Below are positions 24,408-33,024 of a DNA stretch of 58,171 bases, one piece after another. Position 1 is the stretch's first letter; every line of letters starts with the position of its first letter. A program made the position numbers and the translations under genes. The stretch is from Planctomycetota bacterium (lineage in GTDB: Bacteria > Planctomycetota > Planctomycetia > Gemmatales > Gemmataceae), in NCBI GenBank assembly GCA_016191165.1, contig JACPPF010000084.1, forward strand, positions 1-58,171. Direction: 5' to 3'. The notes beneath the pieces are model-generated. The model did not search any database, was not told the origin of the DNA, and saw nothing but the letters and a program-made list of their open reading frames with translations.

Positions 24408-25709
24408 ATGCGTTCCATCCAAGCATTGCTCTTCGTCTTGATTGCCATGTCAACCGCGCGCGCCGACGATTGGCCCCAGTGGATGGGCCCCCAGCGCGAC
24501 AACGTCTGGCGCGAAAAAGGCATCCTTGCCGCGTTCCCGAAGGGCGGCCCAAAAGTGCTCTGGCGCGCCAAGGTCTCCAACGGCTTCTCCGGCCCCGCGG
24601 TCGCCGATGGCATGGTCTTCCTCACCGATTTCGTGTCCAGTCAGGATCTGCAAGATGACAACTTCACCAAGAAGAAATACGTCGGCAAGGAACGCGTTCT
24701 CTGCTTCGACGCCAAGACCGGCGAGTTGAAATGGAAACACGAGTACCCCTGCACCTACAGCGTCTCCTACCCCAACGGGCCTCGCGCCACCCCCAACTAC
24801 GAAGCAGGCAAACTCTACACCCTCGGAGCCGAAGGAGACCTTATCTGCTTTGACGCCAGGACGGGAAAGGTGCAATGGACCGTCGACTTCAAAAAGCAAT
24901 ACAGCGTCAAGGCGCCGCTCTGGGGCTTTGCCGCCCATCCGCTGATCGACGGCGATCGCCTCATCTGCCTGGTTGGCGGCGAAGGCAGCATTGCCGTCGC
25001 CTTTGACAAGAAAACCGGCAAGGAAATCTGGAAGTCGATGTCCGCCAAGGAACCCGGCTACAGCCCGCCGGTGATCGTCGAAGCCGGCGGCACGCGGCAG
25101 CTCCTGGTCTGGCATCCCGAAATGATCAACGGACTCAACCCCGAGACCGGCAAGGTCTACTGGTCGCGCAAGCAAGTCACCGTCAATGGCACCTCGATCA
25201 TGGCGCCGCGCGTTCTCAACAACAAGCTCTTCCTCGGCGCCTGGCAGAACAAGGGCGGCCTGTACCAGCTGGCCAGCGACAAGCCCGGCGCCAAGCTGCT
25301 CTGGAAAGGAAACCGCGATACCTCCGTCTATCCGATCAACAACACGCCGTTCCTCGAAGATGGCCATATCTACGGCGTCTGCACCGAAGGCGAACTGCGC
25401 TGCGTCAACATGAAGACCGGCGAACGTGTCTGGGAAACCTACAAGGCGGTTACTGGCGAAAAGACCGGCAGCGGCACGGCCCACCTCGTCAAACATGCCG
25501 ATCGATTCTTCATCACCACCGAAACCGGCGATCTGCTCATCGCTAAACTTAGCCCCAAGGGCTACCAAGAAATCAGCCGCTGGCACATGCAAGCCCCCAC
25601 CGCCCGCGCCTTCGGCCGCGATGTCGCCTGGAGCCATCCCGCGTTCGCGCAAAAGTGCGTGTTCGCCAGGAATGACAAGGAGTTGATCTGCGTTTCGCTG
25701 GCCCAATAA
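24408..25709 (+). CDS. PQQ-binding-like beta-propeller repeat protein
   Basis: 433 residues. The signal peptide is MRSIQALLFVLIAMSTARAD. DWPQWMGPQRDNVWREKGIL is the opening typical of planctomycete secreted propellers. Repeats such as GKERVLCFDAKTGELKWKHE, GDLICFDARTGKVQWTVDF and FDKKTGKEIWKSMSAKEPG are PQQ-like blades. Proteins of this type without catalytic dehydrogenase residues are usually binding or outer-membrane assembly-like scaffolds. GGAG lies eight bases before the ATG. A terminator follows at 25724. Confidence 0.92.
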   Translation: MRSIQALLFVLIAMSTARADDWPQWMGPQRDNVWREKGILAAFPKGGPKVLWRAKVSNGFSGPAVADGMVFLTDFVSSQDLQDDNFTKKKYVGKERVLCFDAKTGELKWKHEYPCTYSVSYPNGPRATPNYEAGKLYTLGAEGDLICFDARTGKVQWTVDFKKQYSVKAPLWGFAAHPLIDGDRLICLVGGEGSIAVAFDKKTGKEIWKSMSAKEPGYSPPVIVEAGGTRQLLVWHPEMINGLNPETGKVYWSRKQVTVNGTSIMAPRVLNNKLFLGAWQNKGGLYQLASDKPGAKLLWKGNRDTSVYPINNTPFLEDGHIYGVCTEGELRCVNMKTGERVWETYKAVTGEKTGSGTAHLVKHADRFFITTETGDLLIAKLSPKGYQEISRWHMQAPTARAFGRDVAWSHPAFAQKCVFARNDKELICVSLAQ

Positions 25710-25723
25710 TCGGCCCGCCGCGA

Positions 25724-25756
25724 AAGCCCAGGGACGGTCGAACCTGGGCTTTTGAA
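25724..25756 (+). terminator. Terminator of the PQQ-propeller gene
   Basis: A 10-bp stem AAAGCCCAGG / CCTGGGCTTT with a 10-base loop, ending in TTTT, starts 15 bases after the stop codon. It resembles the 29-nt hairpins in stem, but the loop differs. Confidence 0.75.
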
Positions 25757-25872
25757 ATCGAATCCTTTGGCATGGTTCAGGGTAGGTGACCATTTCGCAT
25801 TTCGCCGTGCAGCTGCAATTGGCCTGGACAGGGACGTCTACGTCAGGTTGGTATTACTACAGCGCTATGTTC

Positions 25873-25973
25873 GGTGGTGTCTCACTTTGCTTCGGCGCAT
25901 GGTAGACCTCACGCTCCGCGTGAGGAATTCCTCACGCGGAGCGTGAGGTCTACCATCAAAATGAGACATTACC
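25873..25973. mobile_element. 101-bp MITE, copy 1, with 8-bp target duplication
   Basis: Terminal inverted repeats GGTGGTGTCTCACTTTG and (reversed) GGTAATGTCTCATTTTG bound a perfect 54-bp internal palindrome at 25901-25954 (starting GGTAGACCTCACGCTCCGCG). Flanks CTATGTTC (25865-25872) and ATATGTTC (25974-25981) match 7 of 8. The second copy at 53390 has identical length, so this is a non-autonomous transposable element rather than a chance palindrome. No transposase is encoded. Confidence 0.88.
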
Positions 25974-26184
25974 ATATGTTCGGTTTGTTTCAAATTGCGG
26001 GGCAAGCCCGGGGGATCAATCTCTACCAAACCGCTCTGGTTTTCTAATCTTTTCGGCAGGGATACCACCCCCGTTCCGTGAGAAGTCCTCAAAAACGTCC
26101 CCGCAACCAGCTATTTGACAAGCACTTGCGATAAAAATACGACTTTTCACTTAGTACCGTTCGGCTGTGCTCGCGACCCGGTCG

Positions 26185-26679
26185 CTACGACGCCGCCGCG
26201 CCGCCGGCGTTGTTCTGGCGGTTGCGGCGTCTTTGGATCGTATGGTAGACCAGGCCGAGCATGATGAGGTCCTCGACGGTCAGGATGTCGGCGCCATCCA
26301 CAATCCAGCCGCGCTCGCACCAGCCGAGGCGATCGACCCGGGCGAGCGTTTCGTCCCCCAGCCGAAACTCGAACGCCGTTTCAAACCAGCCGGCGCTGAC
26401 GAGCTGGCCGGCGCCTTCGCTCAGCGTCACGTCCCAGGTTCTCGTGAACAGGCCGGTGTGCTGCCCGTGGCAGAGCAACTCCTCATCGCGGACATCCACC
26501 AGCTCAAACTGGCTGCCGAACCAGCCGACCTTGCGGTATTCGAGATAGCGCCGTTCGGTGAGGTGCACGTCCATCCATTCGCTGAACCACCGGGCCTCGA
26601 TCTTGCCGATGGCGCGTTCATTCGCCTTGAGGACGAAGGCGGAGGAAAAGCAGTTGGCGGACCGGGCTTCGAGGATCAT
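26185..26679 (-). CDS. Hypothetical beta-rich protein (LURP/tubby-like fold possible)
   Basis: 164 residues without signal peptide. Alternating strands with aromatic residues (AIGKIEARWFSEWMDVHLTE; RKVGWFGSQFELVD; AGWFETAFEFRLGDETLARV) resemble small beta-barrels such as LURP-one-related proteins, but no motif is decisive. The C-terminus has a helix (ILTVEDLIMLGLVYHTIQ) and a polar tail. It is transcribed divergently from queE with a short gap that contains the queE ribosome binding site. Confidence 0.72.
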   Translation of the reverse strand: MILEARSANCFSSAFVLKANERAIGKIEARWFSEWMDVHLTERRYLEYRKVGWFGSQFELVDVRDEELLCHGQHTGLFTRTWDVTLSEGAGQLVSAGWFETAFEFRLGDETLARVDRLGWCERGWIVDGADILTVEDLIMLGLVYHTIQRRRNRQNNAGGAAAS

Positions 26680-26780
26680 GGCGGCCTCACCTCCGCACGC
26701 TTCCCGGCTCGCCGGATTTGGTGTATCTGGTAAAGTAAACGATAGCCGATTCGCTCTTCGGTTGAAGAAGGAAAACGCCG

Positions 26781-27449
26781 ATGTTCGTCGTCAAAGAGAT
26801 TTTTTACACATTGCAAGGCGAAGGCGCGAACGCGGGGCGGGCGGCCGTGTTTTGCCGATTCGCGGGCTGTAACCTCTGGACCGGACTGGAGAAGGACCGC
26901 GCCGGGGCGATCTGCGACTTTTGCGACACCGATTTCGTCGGCACGGACGGCGTTGGCGGCGGTCGGTTTGAGACGGCGGAGGCCTTGGCAGAGGCGATCC
27001 AGGCAGGTTGGCCCAATTCCACTCATTTAGCCGCGGACCTTGGTCCGCGCGGGGCGATCCCGGCGGCTAAATTCGTCGTATGCACGGGCGGCGAACCCCT
27101 GCTGCAAATCACGGGCGACTTCGTGAACGCCTTGCACGCGCGCGGGTTCGAGATCGCGATCGAGACCAATGGCACCATGCTGCCGCCGCCCGGCATCGAC
27201 TGGGTCTGCGTCAGCCCGAAGGCGAAGGCAGGGCTGGTCTTGAAAACAGGCGACGAGTTGAAGTTGATCTATCCCCAACCCGGCGCCGAGCCCGAGAAGT
27301 ACACCGACCTTGCGTTCGACCATTTTTTCTTGCAGCCGATGGACGGACCCCAGGGGCTCCGCAACACGCAACTGGCCGTACGTTATTGCCTGGACCATCC
27401 CCAATGGCGGCTTAGCCTGCAAACGCAAAAAGTGTTGGGGATCAAATAA
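26781..27449 (+). CDS. queE: 7-carboxy-7-deazaguanine synthase (radical SAM), queuosine pathway
   Basis: 222 residues. It makes the 7-deazaguanine ring carboxylate from CPH4, on the route to preQ0 and queuosine. The family's unusual cluster motif C-x14-C-x2-C is seen as Cys30, Cys45 and Cys48 (AGCNLW ... CDFCDTDF). The GEG motif TLQGEGANAGR and the TGGEPLLQ loop are present. Residues about 82-98 (HLAADLGPRGAIPAAKF) come from an in-frame palindromic repeat. AAGGAAAACGCCG precedes the ATG. Other que genes are not in the window. Confidence 0.93.
   Translation: MFVVKEIFYTLQGEGANAGRAAVFCRFAGCNLWTGLEKDRAGAICDFCDTDFVGTDGVGGGRFETAEALAEAIQAGWPNSTHLAADLGPRGAIPAAKFVVCTGGEPLLQITGDFVNALHARGFEIAIETNGTMLPPPGIDWVCVSPKAKAGLVLKTGDELKLIYPQPGAEPEKYTDLAFDHFFLQPMDGPQGLRNTQLAVRYCLDHPQWRLSLQTQKVLGIK
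27025..27072. repeat. GTTTAGC-family palindrome in frame within queE
   Basis: Outer arms ATTTAGCCGC / GCGGCTAAAT with an inner hairpin CGCGGACC / GGTCCGCG. It is placed before the TGGEP loop of QueE, in a region that is variable in the family, and preserves the frame. Confidence 0.85.
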
Positions 27450-27469
27450 CTGCCGGGCCGCGGGCGGTG

Positions 27470-28261
27470 TCAGTTGGACACCATCGGCAAAGGTTTTCGG
27501 CGCGGGAAGAAGATGCGCCAGACACGCATGATCGGGTCGTAGTATTCATCGACGACGCGCTCCTTCAACGGAATGATGGCATTGTCGGTGATGGTGATGT
27601 GCTCGGGGCAGACCTTGGTGCAGCACTTGGTGATGTTGCAGTAGCCAATCCCGTTCTTGTCCTTCAAGTCTTCGAGCCGATCCGCCGTGTCGAGCGGATG
27701 CATTTCCAGCGAGGCGACATAGACCAGGAAACGCGGGCCGATGAACTCGTCGTGGAGGTGATGATCGCGCAAGACATGGCACACGTCCTGGCAAAGGAAA
27801 CATTCGATGCATTTGCGGAATTCCTGCACGCGATCGACGTCGGCCTGCCCCATGCGCCAGGTGCCGTCGGGAGCGTCGGGCTTGCGAGGCTGGAACGGCT
27901 TGAGCTTTTTCTTCACCTCGTAATTCCACGACACATCGGTCACCAGATCTTTGATCGGCGGAAACGCCTGGATCGGCTCGATGACGATCGGCTGATCGGT
28001 CGGCACATGAGCGAGCTGGGTCATGCACATGAGCCTGGGCTTGCCGTTGATCTCGGCGGAGCAGGAGCCGCACTTGCCCGCCTTGCAGTTCCAGCGGACT
28101 GCTAAGTCGGTGGCCTGGGTTGCCTGCACTTGATGGACGGCATCGAGGACGACCATGCCATGGCTGGCGGGGGTCTGGTAATCGACGAACTTGCCGCCGC
28201 CCTGGCCGTCGGTGCGCCAGATGCGAAGGGTGACGGATTGGGTGTTTGCGGTCTCGGACAT
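27470..28261 (-). CDS. sdhB: Succinate dehydrogenase/fumarate reductase iron-sulfur subunit
   Basis: 263 residues. The plant-ferredoxin-like N-terminus carries the [2Fe-2S] ligands in CKAGKCGSC with a later Cys in RLMC. The C-terminal domain has CIECFLCQDVCHVL and CNITKCCTKVCPEH for the [4Fe-4S] and [3Fe-4S] clusters. It transfers electrons from the SdhA flavin to the membrane quinone site. The ATG at 28261 is preferred, with GGAG six bases before it. It is last in the sdhC-sdhA-sdhB order, and two hairpin repeats separate it from sdhA. Confidence 0.96.
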   Translation of the reverse strand: MSETANTQSVTLRIWRTDGQGGGKFVDYQTPASHGMVVLDAVHQVQATQATDLAVRWNCKAGKCGSCSAEINGKPRLMCMTQLAHVPTDQPIVIEPIQAFPPIKDLVTDVSWNYEVKKKLKPFQPRKPDAPDGTWRMGQADVDRVQEFRKCIECFLCQDVCHVLRDHHLHDEFIGPRFLVYVASLEMHPLDTADRLEDLKDKNGIGYCNITKCCTKVCPEHITITDNAIIPLKERVVDEYYDPIMRVWRIFFPRRKPLPMVSN

Positions 28262-28274
28262 ATTCATCTCCAAG

Positions 28275-28338
28275 CCCCGCCATGAGCGCAGCGATTGGCG
28301 GGGGTTGAACCCCAGGAATCGCTGCGCTCATCCTGGGG
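28275..28338. repeat. Pair of 29-nt hairpins between sdhA and sdhB
   Basis: First: CCCCGCCA / TGGCGGGG around TGAGCGCAGCGAT (28275-28303). Second: CCCCAGGA / TCCTGGGG around ATCGCTGCGCTCA (28310-28338). The two loops are reverse complements while the stems differ, which shows the loop is conserved independently of the stem. Confidence 0.92.
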
Positions 28339-28347
28339 CTTGTGTTG

Positions 28348-30159
28348 CTACTTCATCTCCTCAATGATTTGCTTCAACTCCGCCGGCATCTCCGGGATCG
28401 GCACTTGCTCGACTTGCATCTCGCCGTCCGGGCCCTTGCGCGTCACCAGGTTGACCTTGGCCCAGGGCGCCTCTTTGTTCTGGTAGTCCTCGCGGAAGTG
28501 TCCGCCACGACTTTCCTTGCGCAGAATCGCACAGCGCGTGATCGCTTCGGAAACGGTCAGCAGGTTGTGCAGGTCGAGCGCCGTATGCCAGCCCGGGTTG
28601 TACTCGCGATTGCCGACGACCTTCGCCTTCCTGGCGCGTTCCTTCAGCTTGGCCAGCCCGTCGAGCGCTTTTTGCATTTCGTCCTCTTTGCGGACGATGC
28701 CGACGAGGTCCTGCATCATGTCTTGCAGGTCGTGTTGAATCGTGAAAGGCCCCTCGGCGCCGCCCTGACGCTCGAAGGGTTCCAGCGCCCACTTGGCGGC
28801 GTCATCGACCTGATCGTTGTTCAAGGCCGGCATCGCGTTTTCCCTGGCGTACTTGAGGGCGTACTCGCCGGCGCGTTTGCCGAAGACGATGAGGTCCGAC
28901 AGCGAGTTCCCGCCGAGGCGGTTGGCGCCGTTGATGCCGACGGCGCATTCGCCGCACGCGAACAGGCCGGGCACGCGCGACATCTGCGTGTCGGCATCGA
29001 CCTTGACGCCGCCCATCACATAGTGCGTCGTCGGTCCGACTTCCATCGGTTCGGTCGTGATGTCGATGTTGCCCAGTTCCTTGAACTGGTGATACATGCT
29101 CGGCAATTTCTTCTTGATGTGCTCCGGGGCGTTGGCGATCTTCTTCTTGATCCACTGGATGTCGAGGAAGACGCCGCCATGCGGGCTGCCGCGGCCGGCC
29201 TTGACCTCGCGCATGATGCAGCGGGCGACGTGGTCGCGCGTCAGGAGTTCCGCGGGGCGCTGGGCGTTGCGGTCGCCGGTGCAATAGCGCCAGCCTTCTT
29301 CGGGGTCCTTGGCGGTCTGGTTCTTGTACAGGTCGGGGATATCGTTGTACATGAACTGCTCACCCTTGTTGTTGAGCAGGATGCCGCCTTCGCCGCGCAC
29401 GCCCTCGGTAACCAGGATTCCCTGCACGCTCAGGGGCCAAATCATGCCGGTCGGATGGAACTGGATAAACTCCATGTCCTGGAGCTCGGCGCCGGCGTCA
29501 TAGGCGAGCGTGTGGCCGTCGCCGGTGTATTCCCAGCTATTGGAGGTGATCTTGTAGGCCTTGCCGATGCCGCCGGTCGCAAGGACGATGGCCTTTGCTT
29601 TGAACAACACGAATCGGCCGCGCTCCCGGGAATACGCCAGCGCCCCGGCGATGCGGTCGCCGTCTTTGAGGAGGCGGACGACGGTGTATTCCATGAAGAC
29701 GTTGATGCCCTTGTGGATGCCGTGATCTTGCAGGGTGCGGATCAACTCGAGCCCGGTGCGGTCGCCGACGTGGGCCAGGCGGGGATAGCGATGTCCGCCG
29801 AAGTTGCGCTGCAAGATGCGGCCATCGGGGGTGCGGTCGAAGACGGCGCCCCAGGCTTCGAGTTCGCGAACGCGGTCGGGGGCTTCCTTGGCGTGCAGCT
29901 CGGCCATGCGCCAGTTGTTGACGTACTGTCCGCCGCGCATGGTGTCGGAGAAGTGGACTTTCCAGTTGTCGCGTTCATCGACGTTGGCAAGGGCGGCCGC
30001 GATGCCTCCCTCGGCCATGACCGTGTGCGCCTTACCGAGTAGCGATTTGCAGACGAGCCCGACCGAAACACCGGCCGCAGACGCTTCAATCGCCGCTCTC
30101 AGGCCCGCGCCGCCGGCGCCGATGACGAGGACGTCGTGTTCGTGAGTTTGATAATCCAT
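28348..30159 (-). CDS. sdhA: Succinate dehydrogenase/fumarate reductase flavoprotein subunit
   Basis: 603 residues. The FAD-binding N-terminus is VLVIGAGGAGLRAAIEA. His45 in KAHTVMAEGG is the covalent FAD attachment site. The active-site region reads GGQYVNNWRMAELH, QFHPTGM and HYVMGGVKVDADT. It oxidises succinate to fumarate in the citric acid cycle at the inner face of the membrane. It is the middle gene of the sdh operon, flanked on both sides by pairs of 29-nt hairpins. Confidence 0.97.
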   Translation of the reverse strand: MDYQTHEHDVLVIGAGGAGLRAAIEASAAGVSVGLVCKSLLGKAHTVMAEGGIAAALANVDERDNWKVHFSDTMRGGQYVNNWRMAELHAKEAPDRVRELEAWGAVFDRTPDGRILQRNFGGHRYPRLAHVGDRTGLELIRTLQDHGIHKGINVFMEYTVVRLLKDGDRIAGALAYSRERGRFVLFKAKAIVLATGGIGKAYKITSNSWEYTGDGHTLAYDAGAELQDMEFIQFHPTGMIWPLSVQGILVTEGVRGEGGILLNNKGEQFMYNDIPDLYKNQTAKDPEEGWRYCTGDRNAQRPAELLTRDHVARCIMREVKAGRGSPHGGVFLDIQWIKKKIANAPEHIKKKLPSMYHQFKELGNIDITTEPMEVGPTTHYVMGGVKVDADTQMSRVPGLFACGECAVGINGANRLGGNSLSDLIVFGKRAGEYALKYARENAMPALNNDQVDDAAKWALEPFERQGGAEGPFTIQHDLQDMMQDLVGIVRKEDEMQKALDGLAKLKERARKAKVVGNREYNPGWHTALDLHNLLTVSEAITRCAILRKESRGGHFREDYQNKEAPWAKVNLVTRKGPDGEMQVEQVPIPEMPAELKQIIEEMK

Positions 30160-30170
30160 GACAGCCCAAG

Positions 30171-30245
30171 CCCCAGGATGAGCGCAGCGAATCCTGGGGG
30201 GTCAAGACGCCCCGATCCCCAGGATTCGCTGCGCTCATCCTGGGG
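30171..30245. repeat. Pair of 29-nt hairpins between sdhC and sdhA
   Basis: Both have the stem CCCCAGGA / TCCTGGGG; the loops are TGAGCGCAGCGAA (30171-30199) and TTCGCTGCGCTCA (30217-30245), in opposite orientation. The two units together can also pair with each other into one long stem. The placement between sdhC and sdhA mirrors the pair between sdhA and sdhB. Confidence 0.92.
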
Positions 30246-30252
30246 CTTGCGA

Positions 30253-31095
30253 TTAAAACACCAATCGAAAATCAGTCCACACGCCCATCGAACACATGCG
30301 GACATATACGTCGCTGAACCCGACCCAGAACAGGCTGCACCAGGCGCATGCCATGTGCCAGCGATTCAGACAACTGACGCAGTCGTAGGCTTTCTTCTGG
30401 GTGGGAGAGCCCGCCAACTCATCGCGATGCCCGCCGATGAGATGACGGAACGAATGGCAACCAAACGTGTAGCTGCCCAGCAGGAGGACGTTGAGCAGCA
30501 GCACCAGGGTGCCGACGCCGACGCCGAAATGCCAGTTGCCCGCGGCGTCCTGGAAACGCAGAGCCTGGATGAAGTCCCAGAACAGAATCACGATGAAAAT
30601 CAGCGCGAAATAAAGGGCGTAACGATGGACGTTCTGCAAGATCAGTGGCCAGCTGTTCTCACCCCAGTAGCTCTTCCGCGGTTCACCCACGCCGCAATTC
30701 AGCGGGTCGGCCCAGAATGCCTTGTAATAGGCGCCGCGGTAGTAATAGCACGTGAAGCGAAACAGGCCCGGGAACGGCAGGATCAAAAGGGCTGCTGAAA
30801 ACGGCACAAACGCCGGCCACCAGTTCGGCTTGCCGCCAAAAAGCGCGTGCGGCGAATCCCCGAACAACTCCGGTGAATAGAACGGCGACAGGTAGTTGGC
30901 GGCATACTCGTATTTGACGCCGGGGGCTTCCTTCGCCAGCCAATAGTGGTTGCCCTGGAACGCCGCCCAGGTCGAGTAAACGATGAATGCGGAGAATCCC
31001 AGAAACACCGCCAGCGGCTGCACCCACCACAGATCCTTGCGACTCGTTTCACCAACGCTCCGGACCACCGGCAAGCTCAATTTTCCCTCGGCCAT
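30253..31095 (-). CDS. sdhC: Succinate dehydrogenase membrane anchor subunit (cytochrome b type)
   Basis: 280 residues with about five membrane segments (LAVFLGFSAFIVYSTWAAF; SAALLILPFPGLFRFTCYYY; YALYFALIFIVILFWDFI; LVLLLNVLLLGSYTFGCHSF; MACAWCSLFWVGFSDVYVRM). Candidate haem ligands are histidines in NVHRYALY, GCHSFRHLIGG and NRWHMACAW. This long single-anchor form is found with sdhAB in several phyla including planctomycetes. The start at 31095 (MAEGKLSL) is chosen over an upstream ATG lacking natural composition. First gene of the operon. Confidence 0.88.
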   Translation of the reverse strand: MAEGKLSLPVVRSVGETSRKDLWWVQPLAVFLGFSAFIVYSTWAAFQGNHYWLAKEAPGVKYEYAANYLSPFYSPELFGDSPHALFGGKPNWWPAFVPFSAALLILPFPGLFRFTCYYYRGAYYKAFWADPLNCGVGEPRKSYWGENSWPLILQNVHRYALYFALIFIVILFWDFIQALRFQDAAGNWHFGVGVGTLVLLLNVLLLGSYTFGCHSFRHLIGGHRDELAGSPTQKKAYDCVSCLNRWHMACAWCSLFWVGFSDVYVRMCSMGVWTDFRLVF

Positions 31096-31228
31096 GCTCG
31101 ATTTCCCCCGCCAATATTTGGATACGATTATAAATAGACGCAGCACCGGTATTCAGCAAGTGCCGCCACAAGGTTTCCCTGGCTTCAAGCACGCAGCGCA
31201 CGTGCCGCCCGCGCGTGTTTGAGAGGAA

Positions 31229-32899
31229 TCAATCGCCCTCCAGGCGCAAACACCCCCAGGCCAACCCCAGCAAACCCGCTCCGAATCCCGTTAACACCAG
31301 GCACGCCCGACCGACGGTTTCGATCTCGGGCCGAGGATTCGTCAAGAGTTGCTTGTACGCATCCAGCGCCCAGGCGTGCGGCGTGACGCGGCTGATTTGC
31401 TGCATGTTTTCGGGCATGAGCGCGCGGTCGCCCATCATGCACCCACTCAGACCCGCCAGCACGAGGACGAGCAGCGTGCCGTAGATGGCCACCTGCGTCT
31501 CGGTCCGCGCAAGCGCTGCCACCAGCATCGCCAAACCCATGGCCGCGAAGGAGGTCGCCGACACCACGGCGAGAAGCCAAAGCGGGTCCGCGCCCCAGTT
31601 CATGCCAAACACCAGTTTGCCGGCAAGCAACAGAAAAAAGCCCTGGAAGAGCGATACGAACAAACACGGCAACATTTTTCCGATCAGAATTTCCGCCTTG
31701 GTGAGCGGCGCGACGACGAGCCGTTTCATCGTCCCCTGCCGGCGCTCGGCGACGAATAGCCAACCGACGGTGAGCACCAGGAAAAACGCGAACATCACCA
31801 GGTACGACGGCACGAGCAGCTGATAACGGCTTCCCCCGCGCCGCAGCCAGCCAATGCCATCGATGGCGTAATCGGAGTTCTTGCCCGACTTGTCGGTCGT
31901 GATCTCTCGTTCCTTCGTCAACGCGGCCCAGGTTTTTGCGGTGAGGTTGTAGCGCGGGAAGAGCCTTTGCAGGGATCGCTGCATCCCGGACGCCAACCCC
32001 TTCTTTTGGTCGGCCGGGAAGGTTTGCAGGAGGGTCGAGAGATCGACACCAAAAATCGGCACGTCCAGCTTCTTGTTGCTGAGCATATCGATGAACTGCG
32101 GCTCGCCGATCTTTTCAAAAGCGCGGCCGATCATCCAGGGCATGACGACGCGCAGGAGGCTGCCCTGCGCGACCTGATCGATGATGGCGGCAGCGGTTTC
32201 CTGCGTCGGGTCGCGCATCACCTCCACGTCGAGCGAGTGGAGATTGATGCCTTCCCGATGAAACGGATTGATGCCGTCGTGCAAATAAAGCGGGAACGCC
32301 GTCTGGGCCTCGTCGAAGGAACAGCGCATGGCCAGGGCGATCGGATTACCGGGCTGCGGGAAGCAAGCCGCGATGGTGAGGTGATCGTGCCAGCCGGAGG
32401 AAAGAAACGAGCAGCGCTCGATGCGCTTGCTGAAATTCTTGCCGAGCACGAGCACCGCGGCACGCTGCCCGCTGCGGACGAGGCGTTCGGCCTCCGCGCG
32501 GGAATGAACGAACTCGACGCGAATGTCGGCCGTCTCGTTGAGATCGCGCAGCAGCATCTGCGACCACGATTGGTGCGGGAACCAGGTCTGGTGATTCGCC
32601 GACGCCAGGCTGGCCGCCGTGAAAACCTGCGCCGAGCCCGTCGCGTGATTCGGCATGATCGTCAGCCAGCTCATTCCCTCACGCAGCATCGCCGGCCGAT
32701 CGAAGAAGCGCGGCACGCCCGCATCAAGGTTGAGCACGGTGATGCGCAAGCCCGCCGCCGATTTTTGGCCGAAGTTCTCGCCCAGGGAAACGCCCAGCAC
32801 CAGGATGAAAATGAGCGGCATGGCGAGCAAGATGATCATCGCCCGGGCGTCGCGCACCAAGAGCCGCAAGTCTTTCTTGGCAAGCGTCCAGATGACCAT
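31229..32899 (-). CDS. ABC-2 type transporter permease
   Basis: 556 residues. One N-terminal membrane segment (ARAMIILLAMPLIFILVLGV) and a long extracytoplasmic domain of about 320 residues are followed by five C-terminal segments (YLVMFAFFLVLTVGWLF; MLPCLFVSLFQGFFLLLAG; LLAVVSATSFAAMGLAMLVA; LVLVLAGLSGCMMG; LVLTGFGAGLLGLAWG). This is the layout of ABC-2/DrrB-NatB exporters (ERRQGTMKRLVVAPLTKAEI loop). GAGG precedes the chosen ATG. The ATPase partner is not adjacent on this strand, so it lies elsewhere. The cargo is unknown. Confidence 0.88.
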   Translation of the reverse strand: MVIWTLAKKDLRLLVRDARAMIILLAMPLIFILVLGVSLGENFGQKSAAGLRITVLNLDAGVPRFFDRPAMLREGMSWLTIMPNHATGSAQVFTAASLASANHQTWFPHQSWSQMLLRDLNETADIRVEFVHSRAEAERLVRSGQRAAVLVLGKNFSKRIERCSFLSSGWHDHLTIAACFPQPGNPIALAMRCSFDEAQTAFPLYLHDGINPFHREGINLHSLDVEVMRDPTQETAAAIIDQVAQGSLLRVVMPWMIGRAFEKIGEPQFIDMLSNKKLDVPIFGVDLSTLLQTFPADQKKGLASGMQRSLQRLFPRYNLTAKTWAALTKEREITTDKSGKNSDYAIDGIGWLRRGGSRYQLLVPSYLVMFAFFLVLTVGWLFVAERRQGTMKRLVVAPLTKAEILIGKMLPCLFVSLFQGFFLLLAGKLVFGMNWGADPLWLLAVVSATSFAAMGLAMLVAALARTETQVAIYGTLLVLVLAGLSGCMMGDRALMPENMQQISRVTPHAWALDAYKQLLTNPRPEIETVGRACLVLTGFGAGLLGLAWGCLRLEGD

Positions 32900-32925
32900 G
32901 GGTGCCTCGGGCATAAAACAAGCAG

Positions 32926-33000
32926 CGAGCCGCCGGGCTTGTCCCGGCGGTGAGACCCAGCCGGATTGAGTTGCACCGCCGGGACAAGCCCGGCGGCTCG
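32926..33000. repeat. Long GC palindrome, copy 2
   Basis: A perfect 27-bp inverted repeat (arm starting CGAGCCGCCGGGCTTGTCCC) around a 21-base loop unlike that of copy 1 at 18948, followed by CCGTGGCCTACA. It lies between the MFS stop and the ABC permease start on the minus strand. Confidence 0.92.
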
Positions 33001-33024
33001 CCGTGGCCTACAGCAATGCCGCGA

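Larger units (their letters stand above)
25710..26184. other. Gene-free stretch with terminator and MITE
   Basis: This 475-base gap holds the terminator hairpin of the propeller gene (25724-25756) and a 101-bp MITE with target duplication (25865-25981). The rest carries no recognised gene or motif. Confidence 0.7.

Noticed and set aside
28342-30042. A 566-codon plus-strand frame opposite sdhA
   Set aside because: sdhA is unmistakable on the minus strand (FAD His motif, family length), and the opposite frame shows only Asp/Val/Leu-rich shadow sequence.
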